DNA of 64,000 nt from Streptomyces sp. SKN60 (lineage in GTDB: Bacteria > Actinomycetota > Actinomycetes > Streptomycetales > Streptomycetaceae), in NCBI RefSeq assembly GCF_026236535.1, contig NZ_JAHTMW010000017.1, positions 1-64,000 on the forward strand. Reading direction: 5' to 3'. A program made the position numbers and the translations under genes. The notes under the pieces were generated by a model. The model saw nothing but the letters and a program-made list of their open reading frames with translations. It ran no database searches and was not told the DNA's origin. Positions 61,942-64,000 of the stretch are shown piece after piece (position 1 is the first letter of the stretch; every line of letters starts with the position of its first letter).

Positions 61942-63306
61942 ATGACCGAGGTGTGGCGCAACTGGTCGGGCAGCGAACAGGCCCGCCCCGTCCGGGTACT
62001 GCGGCCGACGAGCACGGACGAGGTGGCCGCCGCGATCGCGGATGCCGCACGGGACGGCCTGAGGGTCAAGGCGATCGGCTCCGGGCACTCGTTCAGCGGC
62101 GCCGCCGTCGCCTCCGGCGTCCAGCTGCGGCTCGACCGGCTGGCCGGTCTGCGCTCCGTGGACGCCGAGAGCGGGCTCGTCACGGTCGACGCCGGGATGC
62201 CGCTGTGGAGGCTGGGCCCGCTGCTCGCCTCCCACGGCCTCGCCATGGAGATCATGGGCGACATCGACCGGCAGACCGTCTCCGGAGCGATCTCGACCGG
62301 GACGCACGGCTCCGGGCTGCGCTTCGGCGGCATCGCCACCCAGGTCAGGGCACTGAAGCTGGTCCTCGCCGACGGGTCGGTCGTGCGCTGCTCGGCGGAC
62401 GAGCGGCCCGAGCTGTTCCGGGCCGCCCGGGTCGGCCTCGGGGCGCTCGGGGTGGTCACCGAGGTCACGCTCCAGTGCGTGGAGCAGTTCGCGCTGCACG
62501 CCCGGGACACGGCGATGCCGGTCGCCGAGGTCCTCGACCGGGTCGACGAACTGACCGAGGAGAACGACCACTTCGAGTTCTTCTGGTTCCCGCACAGCGA
62601 GAACGCGCTGACCCGGCGCTTCCGTCGGCTGCCGGCGACCACGCCGCTGAAGCCGATCGGCGCCCTGGCCCGCCGTGTCGACGAGACGGTCAGCGGCCTC
62701 GGCTTCGAGGGCCTCCTCCGGCTGGGCACCGCGGTCCCGGCCCTGGTGCCGCCGATCGCCCGGTTCGCGGCACGGGCCATGTCGGCGCGGGAGTTCACGG
62801 ACCTCTCCCCCCGGGTCTTCGCCTCGCCCCGGGACGTACGGTTCCACGAGGGCGAGTTCGCCATCCCTCGCGAGCACGCCGTCGACGCGCTCCGCGAGAT
62901 CAAGCGGTGGATCGACACGACCGGCGAGCGGGTGTCCTTCCCGCTCGAGGTGCGGTTCGCGGCCCCCGACGACATCACGCTGTCCACCGCACAGGGGCGG
63001 GAAAGCTGCTACATCGCCTTCCACCAGTACCACCGCATGCCGTACCGCCGCTACTTCGACGCCTGCGAGTCCATCCTCGGCTCCTACGGCGGCCGCCCGC
63101 ACTGGGGCAAGATGCACACCCTCGGCGCCGAGGCCCTGCGGTCCCGCTACGCGCACTTCGAGGACTTCGTCGCCCTGCGCGACACCCTCGACCCGACCGG
63201 GCTCTTCGCCAATCCCTACCTCGACCGTGTCCTGGGGCTCGCCCCCGAGGCCGTACCCGTCACAGCAGGCCGAGCGAGCGCAGTGCGTGGAGTTGGGCCG
63301 ATGTAG
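61942..63306 (+). CDS. FAD-linked sugar-1,4-lactone oxidase-like protein
   Basis: The 454-residue VAO-family oxidoreductase has an N-terminal FAD domain (VKAIGSGHSFSGAAVASGVQ, then SGAISTGTHGSGLRFGG) and a C-terminal ALO domain with RPHWGKMHTLGAEALRSRY, the D-arabinono-lactone-oxidase hallmark. It oxidises an aldonolactone or alditol; the substrate is uncertain. Homologues end soon after NPYLDRVLG; here about 20 extra residues (LAPEAVPVTAGRASAVRGVG) run into sequence that reads as another gene on the opposite strand, so the natural stop was probably lost at a junction near 63240. ATG 61942. Confidence 0.88.
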   Translation: MTEVWRNWSGSEQARPVRVLRPTSTDEVAAAIADAARDGLRVKAIGSGHSFSGAAVASGVQLRLDRLAGLRSVDAESGLVTVDAGMPLWRLGPLLASHGLAMEIMGDIDRQTVSGAISTGTHGSGLRFGGIATQVRALKLVLADGSVVRCSADERPELFRAARVGLGALGVVTEVTLQCVEQFALHARDTAMPVAEVLDRVDELTEENDHFEFFWFPHSENALTRRFRRLPATTPLKPIGALARRVDETVSGLGFEGLLRLGTAVPALVPPIARFAARAMSAREFTDLSPRVFASPRDVRFHEGEFAIPREHAVDALREIKRWIDTTGERVSFPLEVRFAAPDDITLSTAQGRESCYIAFHQYHRMPYRRYFDACESILGSYGGRPHWGKMHTLGAEALRSRYAHFEDFVALRDTLDPTGLFANPYLDRVLGLAPEAVPVTAGRASAVRGVGPM

Positions 63307-63418
63307 GCCTGGCGGGCCAATAGAGGTAGCAGACACCGCCCGTACCGCTTCTGACCTTGCCGTTCGCGTCGTAGCGCTTCGTGCGGAGCCAGATGTTCTC
63401 CCAATGGGAGGGCGCCGC
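63260..63418 (-). pseudogene. C-terminal remnant of an unidentified gene
   Basis: The minus strand reads an uninterrupted 52-codon frame ending at TGA 63260: HWENIWLRTKRYDANGKVR, then GTGGVCYLYWPARPTSAQL, then HALRSLGLL. It has protein-like composition but no start codon; a TAA cuts the frame at about 63418. It looks like the 3' end of a deleted gene. The family was not recognised. Confidence 0.45.
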
Positions 63419-63685
63419 TTACCACGCGACGCCCTCCCGCACAAACATGCAGGTCAGAGGTATGGACCGCGCGAGCCCAATCGGCCGCAGATGCGCAGGT
63501 GCTGACCTGGTGCAGACTTCCGCTGGCATCCGTTCCGGTCCGTTCGGGTGCGTCGTGCTGGATCGGTGCTGACTCCGGGACCCTCGACGCCCGACAGTCC
63601 TCCACCCGCTTGGTGCGCCGATTTCCCTCACTAGTCCACACAGCAGGGTCCCCACTGACGCCAGCACCCGGGGCACGGAAAGGCC

Positions 63686-63715
63686 AACATCGAGGAGGCA
63701 ACCCTCCTCGATGTT
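63686..63715. terminator. Terminator hairpin after the right-edge partial gene
   Basis: AACATCGAGGAGG and CCTCCTCGATGTT form a perfect 13-bp stem around CAAC. It is about 70 bases downstream of the stop of the minus-strand partial gene, so it is probably that gene's terminator. Confidence 0.65.
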
Positions 63716-63786
63716 CAGCGGAGCAAACTCGGCGTGCCCGCCCACTCGGACTGGAGCGCCCGCAGGGGCCTTCAGTCACAAGCGGA

Positions 63787-64000
63787 TCATTCGATTTCCT
63801 CGACGGGGTCGTAAGCTGACGGGTCCATCATGTACTCAAGCACATTATAGAAATCCCCAAAGAAGCGACTAGAACCGGCCCCCACCCACCAGAAACGGTA
63901 AGGAATTTCGGGGCCGAGGTCGATCATAAAGATGGCCTCTCTGGAAAATTTGTCGGAGGCGACAGGGAGGAGAGAAACCCCCTCAGGTGCACCTACGTCC
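63787..64000 (-). CDS. Partial hypothetical protein, lower GC, truncated by the window edge
   Basis: Only the last 70 residues are inside the window (frame ends TGA at 63787). They include SDKFSREAIFMIDLGPEIPY, then RFWWVGAGSSRFFGDFYNVL, then EYMMDPSAYDPVEEIE. Aromatic-rich and acidic, the fragment resembles small immunity/SUKH-like proteins in character, but I cannot assign a family. Codons such as TTT, ATT, GAA and AAT, rare elsewhere in the window, indicate recent acquisition. A perfect hairpin follows. Confidence 0.65.
   Translation of the reverse strand, partial: DVGAPEGVSLLPVASDKFSREAIFMIDLGPEIPYRFWWVGAGSSRFFGDFYNVLEYMMDPSAYDPVEEIE

Noticed and set aside
63419..63745. 108-codon minus-strand open frame near the right end
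   Set aside because: It spans a perfect terminator hairpin, has no family resemblance and no ribosome site.

Overview
The window is 64 kb of high-GC actinobacterial chromosome, almost certainly Streptomyces. Supporting signs are the strong G/C bias at third codon positions, GTG and TTG starts beside ATG, a conservon, the sporulation pair smeA-sffA, rbpA with a sigma-R type promoter, and a DasR-type operator in front of the PTS genes. The gene order crr-ptsI, acetoacetyl-CoA synthetase, GH31, ..., smeA-sffA, YczR/YczE, GDPD, MFS, rbpA, fxsA, ppm1 is, from memory, the order of the S. coelicolor core around SCO1390-SCO1425.

Layout. 0-6.4 kb: crr and ptsI (general PTS enzymes), a hypothetical gene, an MFS exporter and a divergent MocR-type regulator. 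6.4-14.3 kb: acetoacetyl-CoA synthetase, a GH31 glycosidase, a Nudix hydrolase, a secreted VanX-like dipeptidase, and a DUF35/thiolase-fold pair. 14.3-19.5 kb: a conservon (cvnA-D) and a membrane protein with a lysine-rich tail. 19.5-27.3 kb: a four-gene operon that looks like a MukFEB/Wadjet-type SMC complex (kleisin-like, Pro-rich small protein, kite-like winged helix, 1606-residue SMC-like ATPase) with no recognisable JetD nuclease. I rate it the most interesting locus here. 27.5-35.8 kb: 5-oxoproline (pyroglutamate) utilisation, with a GntR regulator, an MFS transporter, PxpABC, and convergently a second, non-homologous OplAH-type 5-oxoprolinase.

36-40.8 kb: a GDSL/SGNH hydrolase whose catalytic N-terminus has been replaced by degenerate repeats, a GT4 glycosyltransferase with an altered tail, a HEAT-repeat protein and an ankyrin protein. 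41-43 kb: smeA-sffA, linked to sporulation septation. 43-52.9 kb: conserved core (YczR/YczE, GDPD, MFS, RbpA, FxsA, Ppm1, amidohydrolase, Lrp/AsnC, a hypothetical). 53-59.2 kb: an aminoglycoside phosphotransferase-fold protein, an AttH/CrtC-like protein, an acyl-CoA dehydrogenase, a double-MerR regulator and an erythromycin-esterase family protein.

59.2-64 kb looks rearranged. A broken STAND-type NTPase remnant is followed by a TetR / D-threonine-aldolase-like / FAD sugar-lactone-oxidase-like block. The oxidase C-terminus runs into a gene remnant, and the window ends in a lower-GC partial gene. No tRNA, rRNA, CRISPR array or intact IS element was recognised.
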